A stretch of 64,000 bases of DNA. Source: CAYHPY01 sp964358485. GTDB taxonomy: Bacteria; Elusimicrobiota; Elusimicrobia; UBA1565; UBA9628. Under the pieces are notes generated by a model. The model searched no databases and had not been told where the DNA came from. It saw only the letters and a program-made list of their open reading frames with translations. A program made the translations under genes and the position numbers. Shown piece after piece: positions 45,714-54,596 of this stretch. Where the stretch lies: NCBI GenBank assembly GCA_964358485.1, contig CAYHPY010000003.1, positions 1 to 64,000 on the forward strand. Reading direction: 5' to 3'. Every line of letters starts with the position of its first letter. Positions within the stretch are counted from its first letter, which is position 1.

Positions 45714-46064
45714 ATGGCCGACGCCGTCCGGGGCGTGATCAAGGAAATCATCAAATTCGCCGATGATCGGGATTGGGGGCGCTACCACACCCCCAAAAAC
45801 CTGGCCATGGCCTTGTCGGTGGAGGCCGCCGAGCTGGCGGAGATTTTCCAGTGGCTCACCCCCGCGCAAAGCCGCAAGCTTTCCGGGGCCAAGCTCGAGC
45901 ATCTGCGCGAGGAGTTGGCCGACGTCTACTGCTACCTCCTGCGCCTGGCCTCCCTTTATAAGATCGACGTCAACGAGGCCGCGCTCAAAAAGATCAAGAA
46001 AAACGCCGTGAAATATCCGATTTCCAAAGCCCGGGGGACCTCACGAAAATACAACGAACTTTAA
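45714..46064 (+). CDS. MazG-like nucleotide pyrophosphohydrolase
   Basis: The 116-residue helical protein has the MazG/RS21-C6 metal motif: AMALSVEAAELAEIFQWLTP (ExxE) and LEHLREELADVYCYLLRLAS (ExxD). These enzymes hydrolyse non-canonical or damaged NTPs such as dCTP analogues to monophosphates. The stop overlaps the putative start of thpR. Confidence 0.88.
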   Translation: MADAVRGVIKEIIKFADDRDWGRYHTPKNLAMALSVEAAELAEIFQWLTPAQSRKLSGAKLEHLREELADVYCYLLRLASLYKIDVNEAALKKIKKNAVKYPISKARGTSRKYNEL

Positions 46065-46639
46065 GGCTTTTCATCGCCGCGCCGGTCTCGGCGGAGTTTC
46101 GCCAGGCCGCGGGGGGCGTCATCGCGGAACTCTCCAAGGCCGGGGCCAACGCCCGCTGGTCCAAACCCGAGAACCTGCATCTGACGCTCCTGTTTTTGGG
46201 GGCCTGCGAGACGACGCGCTTGGATGAACTGCGTTCCGTCGTGAAGAAAGCGACGGCGGAGCGTCCTGCCTTTGAGCTGGCCTTTGAGGGCCTGGGGGCC
46301 TTCCCGTCCTGGACGCGGCCTAGGTCCTTGTGGGTCGGGCTGGGGGAGGGGGCTTCGGCTTTGACCGTTCTGGCCGGGCGCCTGCGGGCTTTGCTTCCGG
46401 GCCCCAAGGTTTTTCCCAACGCCGAACGCGACCGAGAATTCAAGGCGCACCTGACCATCGGGCGCATCGACGGGGGCCGGGCCCTCAAGGAGCTTCAGGC
46501 CAAGGCGGAGGAACTCGGCGGCCCCGGCAAATTGGTCCTGCCCAAGGTCAAGGTGGAGCGGTTGGCGCTTTACGAGAGCATCCCGTCGCCGGGCGGCTCG
46601 ACCTACAGCGAGTTGTTCGCCTCGCCTTTTAGAACTTGA
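46061..46639 (+). CDS. thpR: RNA 2',3'-cyclic phosphodiesterase, start codon unusual
   Basis: The 2H motifs are NLHLTLLFLG and FKAHLTIGRI, and the N-terminal strand LRLFIAAPV matches the family start. ThpR opens 2',3'-cyclic phosphate ends of RNA. In this frame no ATG, GTG or TTG occurs between a stop at 45961 and ATG 46196, which lies after the first motif. The start must be atypical: TTA 46061 matches the family N-terminus, while ATA 46049 has a GGGGGA site 10 nt upstream. A sequencing error is also possible. The end overlaps the converging gene by 11 nt. Confidence 0.82.
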   Translation, partial: LRLFIAAPVSAEFRQAAGGVIAELSKAGANARWSKPENLHLTLLFLGACETTRLDELRSVVKKATAERPAFELAFEGLGAFPSWTRPRSLWVGLGEGASALTVLAGRLRALLPGPKVFPNAERDREFKAHLTIGRIDGGRALKELQAKAEELGGPGKLVLPKVKVERLALYESIPSPGGSTYSELFASPFRT

Positions 46640-47549
46640 TCCAGCCGCGGCCGCGGTAGCCGAACAGGAACAATTCCGGGTGGATCATCTCAGCCAGCAT
46701 CTCCAGGGATTCGGCGATGCGGGGGCCGGGCCGGTTGAAGTACTGGTTGCCGTCGGCGATGTAGACCCGGCCCTCACGGACGGCCTTGAGGGAGTCCCAG
46801 CCGCGCCGGATCGTCAGGCTTCGCATTTCGCGGCGGGTCCGGGGAATGTTGAAGCCGCAGGGCATGACCACGATCACGTCCGGGTCCTTGGTCCGCAGGT
46901 CGTCCCACTTGAGCCATGGGGAGTGGCGTCCGGCCTTTCCGAAAACAGGTTTTCCTCCGGCCAGGCGGGCCAGTTCCGGCATCCAATTCCCGGCCGCCAT
47001 CAAGGGGTCGATCCATTCGATCAAGGCCACGGTCGGCTGGCGCTTGGCCGCCCGAGCCTTGCCCGAAACCGCGCTGATGCGGCCCTTGATCCGGGCGATC
47101 AGGGATTTGGAGGCGCCTTGGCGCCCGAGCGCCGCGCCGACGCGCTGGATGTCCTTAAGAAGGGTGGAGAGATCATCCGGTTTCAGGGACAGAATTTCGC
47201 ATTTTGAATCGGGGGCCGAGCCCAGGGAGGCCTTGACGTCCTTGAGGCTGACGGCGCAGACTTCGCACTGGGTCTGGGTGATGATGAGATCGGGCTTGAG
47301 CTCCAATAGCCTGCGCCCATCGATGTTGTAGACGCTAAGAGCCCGGCGCACCCGGTCTTTGACGCGCTTGTCGATGCCGGCGCTGGATCCCGTGGTCTTG
47401 ATGGCGGGGCGCGTCAGGCACTGCAGGCGCGACACCGAGGCGGGGTAATCACACTCATGGGAGCGTCCGACCAAAAACCGTCCGGCCCCAAGGGCGCAGA
47501 CGGTTTCGGTGGCGCTGGCGATCAAGGAGACGACTTTCACCGGGGACAT
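46629..47549 (-). CDS. BtuF-like cobalamin/siderophore-type binding protein without signal peptide
   Basis: The 306-residue protein has the class III periplasmic-binding fold of BtuF: KVVSLIASATETVCALGAGR, LVGRSHECDYP, LLELKPDLIITQTQCEVCAV and WDDLRTKDPDVIVVMPCG. No signal peptide or lipobox is seen, so it may work in the cytoplasm or be exported otherwise. It starts 4 nt after the barrel gene, in the same operon. Neighbouring B12-dependent metH makes cobalamin a reasonable ligand, but this is inference. Confidence 0.82.
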   Translation of the reverse strand: MSPVKVVSLIASATETVCALGAGRFLVGRSHECDYPASVSRLQCLTRPAIKTTGSSAGIDKRVKDRVRRALSVYNIDGRRLLELKPDLIITQTQCEVCAVSLKDVKASLGSAPDSKCEILSLKPDDLSTLLKDIQRVGAALGRQGASKSLIARIKGRISAVSGKARAAKRQPTVALIEWIDPLMAAGNWMPELARLAGGKPVFGKAGRHSPWLKWDDLRTKDPDVIVVMPCGFNIPRTRREMRSLTIRRGWDSLKAVREGRVYIADGNQYFNRPGPRIAESLEMLAEMIHPELFLFGYRGRGWIKF

Positions 47550-47553
47550 TCTA

Positions 47554-50301
47554 CTAGAATGACTCGTACTGCGGCTTCCAAATTCTGGAGAATCCGACCG
47601 TGACCCCGGTCATCATGCTGTAGCCCCAGACCGGCCGGGTCTTGAGCGCGAAGCCGAAGACGTCCAGAAACGGCGCGATGGTGAAGCGCTTCCAGAGGGG
47701 CACTTGGATCTTTACCAGGCCCCGGCCCTCGAAGCGGAGGTCCTGGTCGGTGTCGCGCCGGGTCAGGACGAAGTAGCGGGCGGACATCTCGCCCTGTAGG
47801 CGGGCGCCGCCGCCGTTGAGTTCCCGGGAGAAAACCAGGCGGCCCCGGGGGCCCCACTGGGTGTTGGGCGGATCGCGGGAGAGATCGCGCTTGACGGAGG
47901 CGCCGAACTCTAGGGAGCGGATGAATTCGCCATCGTAGAACTCGATTCCCGGGGAGGCGCTGTAGATTTCCCGTCGGCGCAGGCCGGGGGTCGCTTCGAA
48001 CTGGCCCTCGAATTCCAACCCCAGCGCGGGCCCCCAGGAGCGGGCCAGCCAGGCCGTCCTGAGGGAGCCCGCCTTCTTGGTCGCGGTCGTGGCCAGCCGA
48101 ATGCGGTCGGCGGCCACGTTGATGACCGAGGGCTGGTTGCGCGGGGTCAGCCGGCTTTTGGCGTACTCCAGGTCCGCCGAGTTGGTCCAGCGCAGGCCCT
48201 TGTGCTGGTAGCCGAGGTCGGCCCGAAACGCCCCGCCCACCAGCAATTCATCCAAGGCCTGAATCCGCGAGTTGGGGACCCGCGCGAAGGCGTCGTCGCG
48301 CACGACCCGGGTGCTGGAGAGATTGAGGCCGATGTCCCGGAAGTTCACCGTCCAAAGGCCGCGGTCGCGCAGAGGGGCGCCGCGGAGCAGGGCTCGGTAG
48401 GTGCGGGGCACGGAAATCCAGGAGCGGACCTCCCGCAGGCCGGCGACGACCTCCTCTTCCAGGCCGGCGGCGATGGGCTCGGGCTCGCCGAGCGGGGAGA
48501 GGTCCAGGCCGTCGATCAAGGTCCGGGAGCAGGCCACCCGGTAGGGCAACTCAGGGTCCACGGGCTGGCCGTGGATGTGATTGTCCGCGTCCATCCCCGC
48601 CGCCGCGAAGCGCAAGCGCCCGCCGTGGGGAAGCCCCGCATCCTCGCGGGCGCGCTGTTGTCGGGCCTGCTCCAGAAGCGAGCGCAGGGACCGGCCCTTG
48701 AGCGAGATCACGACCACGGGGTCGTCGGTCCGAAGCCAGCGGCGGACCATGCCTTCCTTGACGGCCGACACGGATTGGGTCGCCAACGGCGTCACCGCCA
48801 ACAGGGCGGCCTCCGACCCGGTCCGGTCGGCCAGCACCCCGGCCGACAGGGTCCAAAAATCGCGGCTGGAGAGCAGGGAAAAGCCCTCTGCGGCGCCGTG
48901 GATTTCCCTCCCCGAGGGCAGCAGGGCCGGGCCTTCCTCCTCGGAAACTCCGAAGGAAGAGGCGTCAAAGAAGTTCCACCCGGGGGCCTCCGGGATTTCC
49001 TCGTTGAGCGCGACGTGCCTTTCCCGAATTCGCCACTCGGCGGGGTCGCCCTCCTTGGAGATTTCCAACAGCCCCAGGGAGGCGGCCCAGGCCTTCATCC
49101 GCCAGAGCGGGGCCGAGAATTCGGGACGCGCCGCCTGCCGGGCCTCGGAGGCCGGTCGCTCGGGGCCGTAAAGCAGGAGGGGCTCTTCCTCGGCGATCAG
49201 GACGTCGATGCCGCGGACCGAGGAGGCCACGCGCGCGGCGTCGGCCGCGGAAAGATCCCCTAGGACCACGACCGCGTCCGCGTCCCTTCGCAGGGAGGCG
49301 ACCCGGGCTTCCAGGGCCTGCACCGGATCGGCGACCGTCGCGTGTCCAAGACCGGCCCGGCGCAGGTACTTGGCGGCCGTGGGCGGGGTCAGCGCGGTGA
49401 CGGCGATTTTCAAGCCCCCGGATTCAAAGACGGCGCGGTCGGCCAAAAGGGTGGAGGCGGGAGCCGAGGAATAGACGAGGTTGGCGGACAAAAATTGAAT
49501 CCCCTCCGGCCGCTTGCGCCGGTATTGCTCCAGAAGTTCCCAGTTCTTGAGCTCCGAGGCGGAGACGCCCGAATACCGCAGGCCGGCGGCTTCCAAACCT
49601 TCGGCCAGCGCTAGGCCCCGCTGATCGGAACCGGCGCCGCCGAAGACGTTTCCGCGGGCCACGCCTCTTGGGAGGTCCGGGGAGGACTCGCGCTCGACCG
49701 CGGTTTTAAGCCGCCCGAGGCCGCCCATGACCCGGCTGATCAGCAGTACCGTGATCTCCCGGTTTTCCCAGCGAAGGCGGTAGCGGGCCCCCACGGTCCG
49801 ATGGGGGGGGCCGGCGGTCGGACGGTCCAAAGCGGCCTTGGCCTCAAGGATTTTTTGACCGTCCGCCCCGGCGGTCACCGAAAGCTGGCCCGCCCGCGTG
49901 GAAAGCCGGACGCTGTAGGGGAACCTGTAATAGCCGGGATCGGAGGCCGCCGCCGTGAACGCCGCGACGAAGGAGGGGTCCGGAGGGCTGACCAGGATGA
50001 CCTCGGATTGGCTTTCGCCGGTCTCGGCCCTCCATGTTCCCGGGGAGGACTCCTTGCCGTCCGCCGCCAAAGGACAGCGGTAAACTCCGGGCGAGGCCTC
50101 GCAGGCCAATTGCTCGACGGAAAGCAGTTCCGCGCGCGGCCCGCGCGCGGCCAGGAGTTTTTCCAGGGGAACGGCCAGGCGCAGGGATAGGATGTAGGGG
50201 CTGTCCTCGATAAGGGCCAACCGGGCGGTTTTAGGCTCGGCTTGCGCCTGTCGAGGGGCCAGGGCGCAGAGGGCCGCCGCGAGGAGAAACGACCCCGACA
50301 C
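47554..50301 (-). CDS. UshA-like pseudoenzyme fused to an outer-membrane beta-barrel
   Basis: The 915-residue protein has a signal peptide (FLLAAALCALAPRQAQA), an unassigned N-terminal region, then a 5'-nucleotidase-like part. The metallophosphatase motifs are degraded: positions of DxH, GDxx and GNHE read ISRVMGG, RGNVFGG and GVSASE. The 5'-nucleotidase C domain is recognisable (AALLAVTPLATQSVSAVKEG, VVVISLKGRSLRSLLEQA). The last 270 residues alternate aromatic and polar residues and end in Phe, as in outer-membrane barrels. GTG 50301 overlaps the protease stop by one base. Confidence 0.72.
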   Translation of the reverse strand: MSGSFLLAAALCALAPRQAQAEPKTARLALIEDSPYILSLRLAVPLEKLLAARGPRAELLSVEQLACEASPGVYRCPLAADGKESSPGTWRAETGESQSEVILVSPPDPSFVAAFTAAASDPGYYRFPYSVRLSTRAGQLSVTAGADGQKILEAKAALDRPTAGPPHRTVGARYRLRWENREITVLLISRVMGGLGRLKTAVERESSPDLPRGVARGNVFGGAGSDQRGLALAEGLEAAGLRYSGVSASELKNWELLEQYRRKRPEGIQFLSANLVYSSAPASTLLADRAVFESGGLKIAVTALTPPTAAKYLRRAGLGHATVADPVQALEARVASLRRDADAVVVLGDLSAADAARVASSVRGIDVLIAEEEPLLLYGPERPASEARQAARPEFSAPLWRMKAWAASLGLLEISKEGDPAEWRIRERHVALNEEIPEAPGWNFFDASSFGVSEEEGPALLPSGREIHGAAEGFSLLSSRDFWTLSAGVLADRTGSEAALLAVTPLATQSVSAVKEGMVRRWLRTDDPVVVISLKGRSLRSLLEQARQQRAREDAGLPHGGRLRFAAAGMDADNHIHGQPVDPELPYRVACSRTLIDGLDLSPLGEPEPIAAGLEEEVVAGLREVRSWISVPRTYRALLRGAPLRDRGLWTVNFRDIGLNLSSTRVVRDDAFARVPNSRIQALDELLVGGAFRADLGYQHKGLRWTNSADLEYAKSRLTPRNQPSVINVAADRIRLATTATKKAGSLRTAWLARSWGPALGLEFEGQFEATPGLRRREIYSASPGIEFYDGEFIRSLEFGASVKRDLSRDPPNTQWGPRGRLVFSRELNGGGARLQGEMSARYFVLTRRDTDQDLRFEGRGLVKIQVPLWKRFTIAPFLDVFGFALKTRPVWGYSMMTGVTVGFSRIWKPQYESF

Positions 50302-52487
50302 TACCGCACGATCCGTTGCTGGGAGGCCGTCTCGGCGGAGGCTTGTCCCTGCGCGGCGGTCAAGGCGACCAGGTCCGAAAGGATGTCCAGGCTTTCCTCA
50401 AGCCCGGCGTCGGGCGCGGAGGGAGCCTTCTCGTAGTCGGGATCGTCGGGGTCCTCGGCCCCGAGCTTGGTCGAGGCGGGGGCCGTGGAGGCGGCCACGG
50501 GAGAGGGAAGGCCGTCGAGCGACTGCAGGGTCACCTCCGTCCTTTTTAGGGAGGGGGCCTTGCGGGCGGCGCGGTCTTTCTTGCGCTGTTCCACGCGGGC
50601 CGCGTCGGTGGATTTCTCGGTGAGGCGGGCCTTCTCGTTGAGGGAAATCTGCTTTTCGGCCTGCCGCCGCTTGTAACGCTCGATGTCCTCGCGCACATAG
50701 GCGAATTCCGGGGAGGCAGCGATGCGGGCGGCCGAGGCCCGCTGGATGGGGGCCAGAGCGGCGGTCACTTGGTCGGTGCGTTGAAATTCCGCGGGTTCGG
50801 TCTCATCGTAGGCCAAGGCGTTGGGCATCGCGCTTTCGCTCATGTCCATGTAGTCGGCGACCGAGGGAAGCCGGACGTCCGGGATAACTCCCCGGTTCTG
50901 CGTCGAGCCGCCGGAAATCCGGTAGAACTTCTGGATGGTGATCTTAAGCGCGCCGGTCTTGGCGCTGGCGAAGGACACCGGCATGTAGCGCGAGAGCTCC
51001 TGCATGGATTGGACGGTTCCTTTACCGAATGTGCTTTTGTCTCCCACCAGGAGCGCGCGGCGATAATCCTGGAGAGCCGCCGCTAGAATCTCGGAGGCGC
51101 TGGCGCTGGCCCGGCTGGTCATGATGACCAGGGGGCCGTCGTAAAGCACGCCGGAGTCGGTGTCACGGAGGATGCGGGTTTCGGCATGGCTGTCCTTGAC
51201 CTGGACGATCGGGCCCTCCTTGACGAAAAGCCCGGTCAGGGTGATGGCCTCGGACAGGGAGCCGCCCCCGTTGGAGCGCAGATCCAGGGCGATGCCGTCG
51301 ACCCCCTCCTTCTTGAGTTGGGCGATCAGGCGGGAGACGTCGCGGGTGGTGCTCTTGGAGTCGCCGGAGCCCTGCATGTCGGCGTAAAAAGACGGCAGAT
51401 CGATGAGGCCCAGCTTGACCGTCTTTCCATCGACGGTTTTCTCGATGACGGCGGCCTTGGCCTCCTGGTCGGTGAGCTTGATCTCGTCGCGGATGATTGC
51501 GACCTCCAGCCGGGTCGCGGGATCGAGCGCGTCGGCGGGAATGACGCGCAGACGGACCTTGGTGCCTTTTTCCCCGCGAATCTGCTGGACGAGCCGGTCG
51601 AGCTTCATGCCCACCACATCGGCCAGCGGCTCCTCCCCTTGCGCGACCGCCTCGATGCGGTCGTTGGGCTTGAGGCGCTTGTCGTTGTCGGCGGGCCCCC
51701 CGGGGACCAGGGAGACGATTTTTGCGTAGCCGTCCTCGGAGCGCAGCACCGCCCCGATGCCGACCAGGGAAAGCTTCATGCTGATGTTGAAATTATCCAT
51801 TTGGGGCGGGGCCATGTAGTCGGAGTGCGGGTCGAAGGTGTGCGCCATGGCCGTGAGATAGGTTTGGAGAACGTCGTTGGCGTCGAACTCGCGGTAGCTG
51901 CGCAGAAGGCGCTCATAACGCTGGACGACGGTTTTGACCTGATCCTCGGCCTTGGTCTTGTTGAGGCGCTCCTGGAGGAGTTCGTGCTTGATCCTCAGCC
52001 GCCAGAGCTCATCGGCCTCCTGGGCCGTGGCCGGCCAGGGCAACTCGTGCCGGTCGGGGGTGAGGGTTTCCTCGAGGGTGAAGTCGTGCTTGGCCTCCGC
52101 GAACTTTTTAACCGCGGCGACGCGCTCCTCCAGACGGGAGAGGAATTTGTTGTAGATGTCGAAGGCGGGCTGGGTGTCGCCGTGCTTGATGCGGTCGTCC
52201 AGCCGGTCGCCGTATAGGAGCTGGAAGGCCTCGACGTCGGCCTTTTCCAGGATCATGTGGTTGTAATCGTAGGAGTCGAGGTATTGCTTGAGGGCCTCGC
52301 GCGAGGTTTTGTCGTCGATGGGATGCCGGTTGTAATGGTTGCGCTCCAGCATCCGCGCCACCATTTGCGCGATGGCGGGAGACAGGGGGGTCGGGGCGAG
52401 GGAGGCCGCCGAGGAAAAAGCGGGCTGCCCGGCCAGGAAAACGGCGAGCAGCAGACGCGTCAAGCGCGGGGTTATTCGGCGGAACAT
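50301..52487 (-). CDS. prc: Tail-specific (carboxy-terminal processing) protease, S41
   Basis: The 728-residue protein is a Prc/Tsp homologue: signal peptide (LTRLLLAVFLAGQPAFSSAA), N-terminal helical domain, PDZ domain around GIGAVLRSEDGYAKIVSLVP, and catalytic core with SRASASASEILAAALQDYRR (Ser) and STFGKGTVQSMQEL (Lys). Prc trims periplasmic proteins and regulates wall hydrolases. The C-terminal 100 residues are charged and low complexity. ATG 52487 is chosen for its promoter; the upstream frame is antisense to the next gene. Confidence 0.94.
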   Translation of the reverse strand: MFRRITPRLTRLLLAVFLAGQPAFSSAASLAPTPLSPAIAQMVARMLERNHYNRHPIDDKTSREALKQYLDSYDYNHMILEKADVEAFQLLYGDRLDDRIKHGDTQPAFDIYNKFLSRLEERVAAVKKFAEAKHDFTLEETLTPDRHELPWPATAQEADELWRLRIKHELLQERLNKTKAEDQVKTVVQRYERLLRSYREFDANDVLQTYLTAMAHTFDPHSDYMAPPQMDNFNISMKLSLVGIGAVLRSEDGYAKIVSLVPGGPADNDKRLKPNDRIEAVAQGEEPLADVVGMKLDRLVQQIRGEKGTKVRLRVIPADALDPATRLEVAIIRDEIKLTDQEAKAAVIEKTVDGKTVKLGLIDLPSFYADMQGSGDSKSTTRDVSRLIAQLKKEGVDGIALDLRSNGGGSLSEAITLTGLFVKEGPIVQVKDSHAETRILRDTDSGVLYDGPLVIMTSRASASASEILAAALQDYRRALLVGDKSTFGKGTVQSMQELSRYMPVSFASAKTGALKITIQKFYRISGGSTQNRGVIPDVRLPSVADYMDMSESAMPNALAYDETEPAEFQRTDQVTAALAPIQRASAARIAASPEFAYVREDIERYKRRQAEKQISLNEKARLTEKSTDAARVEQRKKDRAARKAPSLKRTEVTLQSLDGLPSPVAASTAPASTKLGAEDPDDPDYEKAPSAPDAGLEESLDILSDLVALTAAQGQASAETASQQRIVR

Positions 52488-52493
52488 GGTAGA

Positions 52494-52522
52494 AGTATGG
52501 ACCCGGAACGATTGTTTGTCAA
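52494..52522 (-). promoter_or_regulatory. Sigma-70 promoter for prc, leaderless spacing
   Basis: On the minus strand TTGACA (52517-52522), a 17-nt spacer and CATACT (52494-52499) precede ATG 52487 by 6 nt. This is the best complete example of the leaderless arrangement in the window. Confidence 0.65.
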
Positions 52523-52556
52523 GACCGCTCCCCCTGGTATTATAAAGGAATCCTGT

Positions 52557-52562
52557 TATACT
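52557..52562 (+). promoter_or_regulatory. Extended -10 box before the exported kinase-like gene
   Basis: TATACT preceded by TGT (extended -10 pattern) ends 7 nt before GTG 52570. It diverges from the prc promoter within 80 bp. Confidence 0.5.
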
Positions 52563-52569
52563 TAAAATC

Positions 52570-54591
52570 GTGACCCTCCTGAGACACCGGCCCGGGCTTT
52601 TTGTTCTCGTGGCCCTGTCGGCGCTTTTGCGGGCGCAGGCTTGGGGGGGGCCTTCCGCCCCGAAGAAGGGGGAGGGCCGGCCGGGGGGGAGGGCGACGGT
52701 CGTCTCGGGGGCCGCCGCGGCCCCGATCCGGGTCGAGCTCAAGGTCCCCGGCCTGGGCCCTTCCTTAAGCGCTCCTTCCCCGGCGCCTAGCCTTAAAGCT
52801 CCCGGCGTTCAATCGGCCGCTTTAAACCCTTCCGCATCCTTGCCCCCCTCCGTTCTGCCGGCTCCCGTCGTCCTTCCCGGGGTGGAGGCGCATCCGACCG
52901 AGGCCCCCGGGGGGGCCGGGGTTGTCGATTCCCCGGCAGGGGCCGAGCAAGCCGGCTCCCAGGCCTCCGAGGCCTTGTCTTCCGAAGGGGGGCGCCGCTT
53001 TGACAGGACGGCGCCGGTTCCCGGCGGGGATTCGTCCGCTCCCTCCGCCGTCGAGGCGTCGGGGCGTTCTGGCGGGCTGTGGAGCCGCGTCGCCGGGATT
53101 TTCAAGCGGCCGGACATCGTCCCGGAGTGGCCCGGCAAGCCGGGGGATCGGGTGCGGGTCGGCGGGCGAAGCTATGTCCTCGGTCCCAAGCTCGGGGAAG
53201 GGTCCAGTTCGGTGGTCTATCGGGTCCAGGACCAGCCCCGTCTGGTTCTCAAGCTGGTCTATCCGGATTTCAAAGGGGATTCCCTGTTCGGCCGGGAAGC
53301 CGAAGCCCTCCAGGCCTTGGCCAACGCGGATCTGGCCCACGCCAAGCTCGTGGCCGCCAACGCCGATCAAACCGTCATCGTCAAGGAATTCGTGGAGGGG
53401 GAGTCGCTGGCCGAGCGCATGGGAAAAGGCGATTTTCGCCCCAGCCAAAAGGCGGGTTTAATGGAACTGGCGGCCCGGCTGGTCTCCATGGGCTACACGG
53501 CCGACCTGGTCCCGGCCAATTTGGTCTGGGATCATTGGCGCGCCCAATGGGTCCTCATTGATGGGGGCGGCTTTGCCCCCGCCCCGGCGGGCGGTCCGGT
53601 GGGCCAATTGCTCAGGGACGAGTATTGGCCGACCGACCGGGAAAAGGGGGTTTTTTTGTCGGGAATTCGGGGGAGGTTGGGTCCGCAATCGCCCGCTTGG
53701 GGGCGGGTGGTCCAGGCGGCCGAACGCATGCCGCGCCTCAAGCGCGCGTTGGACGCCCTCACCCATGCCGACTCGGAGCGGTCGCCGGGTCCGCGGCTGA
53801 GCTTCGGTCCGGGACGCGCCGATCCCGTTCTCAGCGACGAGTTCGTCTCCGGCAAGGAACTGGGGCGGCGGGTGGGATATGATCCGTTCGGCTCCGCGCC
53901 CCGGACCATGCTGCACACCGACGATCCGGGCAAGCTCAACACCCAGGTTTTCTCCGTGGAACCTCCGGGCAAGCCCCGGCGCGTGGTCAAGATCGCCTCC
54001 CGGGACATCATCCGCAAGGAGATCGCCCTGCGCCGGATCGTGCGGAGATTTTTCGGGAAATATTTCGATACCCCCCGCTCCCTGGCCAAGGACGCCGGCT
54101 GGGACTCGGCCATCGTCATGGAGCACGCGGGGGGCGGGCCGTCTTACGCCCGGGAGGTGCTGAGCCTGGAGCAGCGGGTGGCCTTCGCGGTCCTGGCCCG
54201 GACCTTCGGTCTGGGCGACGTCAACGAGGGCAACGTCCTCTACCCACCGACGGGCCTGCCCATGCTGATCGATTTCGAGGTCGCCCTTCACCCGGTGACG
54301 CCCGTGCTCAGCCGCATTCCCGACGAGGGAATCGTCCGCGAAATGCCGTGGGTGAGCCGCCGAAGCCTCAACCGAATCGAGGATTATCTGCCCGGGATCG
54401 CGGCGTGGCGCGAGGCCTTTCTCGGGGAAGCCGCCCAGCGGGCGGTGCGCGCCGACATCCGCGCCGCGGGCTATTCCGAGGCGGAGGCCGACGCGTACAT
54501 GGCCATGCTGCGGGCCAACGCGGGAAGACTGGAGTGGGTCCTGCAGGCCGACCTGGAGTTCGCCAACCAGTTCGTCCGGACTCCCAAGTAA
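52570..54591 (+). CDS. Exported protein with two kinase-like domains
   Basis: A signal peptide (LFVLVALSALLRAQAWG) is followed by about 170 residues rich in Pro, Ala and Ser. A first kinase-like domain has YVLGPKLGEGSSSVVYRVQD, LVLKLVYPD, IVKEFVEGESLAERM, ADLVPANLVW and VLIDGGG, where HRD and DFG are altered. A second has VVKIASRDII, AIVMEHAGG, LGDVNEGNVLYP and MLIDFEVALHP, like aminoglycoside-kinase or Fam20-type loops. ATP would not normally be available outside the cytoplasm. Function unknown. Confidence 0.72.
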   Translation: MTLLRHRPGLFVLVALSALLRAQAWGGPSAPKKGEGRPGGRATVVSGAAAAPIRVELKVPGLGPSLSAPSPAPSLKAPGVQSAALNPSASLPPSVLPAPVVLPGVEAHPTEAPGGAGVVDSPAGAEQAGSQASEALSSEGGRRFDRTAPVPGGDSSAPSAVEASGRSGGLWSRVAGIFKRPDIVPEWPGKPGDRVRVGGRSYVLGPKLGEGSSSVVYRVQDQPRLVLKLVYPDFKGDSLFGREAEALQALANADLAHAKLVAANADQTVIVKEFVEGESLAERMGKGDFRPSQKAGLMELAARLVSMGYTADLVPANLVWDHWRAQWVLIDGGGFAPAPAGGPVGQLLRDEYWPTDREKGVFLSGIRGRLGPQSPAWGRVVQAAERMPRLKRALDALTHADSERSPGPRLSFGPGRADPVLSDEFVSGKELGRRVGYDPFGSAPRTMLHTDDPGKLNTQVFSVEPPGKPRRVVKIASRDIIRKEIALRRIVRRFFGKYFDTPRSLAKDAGWDSAIVMEHAGGGPSYAREVLSLEQRVAFAVLARTFGLGDVNEGNVLYPPTGLPMLIDFEVALHPVTPVLSRIPDEGIVREMPWVSRRSLNRIEDYLPGIAAWREAFLGEAAQRAVRADIRAAGYSEAEADAYMAMLRANAGRLEWVLQADLEFANQFVRTPK

Positions 54592-54596
54592 CTGGA

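Noticed and set aside
48202..49263. 353-codon plus-strand open frame inside the UshA-barrel gene
   Set aside because: Antisense, Gly/Arg/Gln-rich, no motif; the minus-strand protein has a signal peptide and domains.
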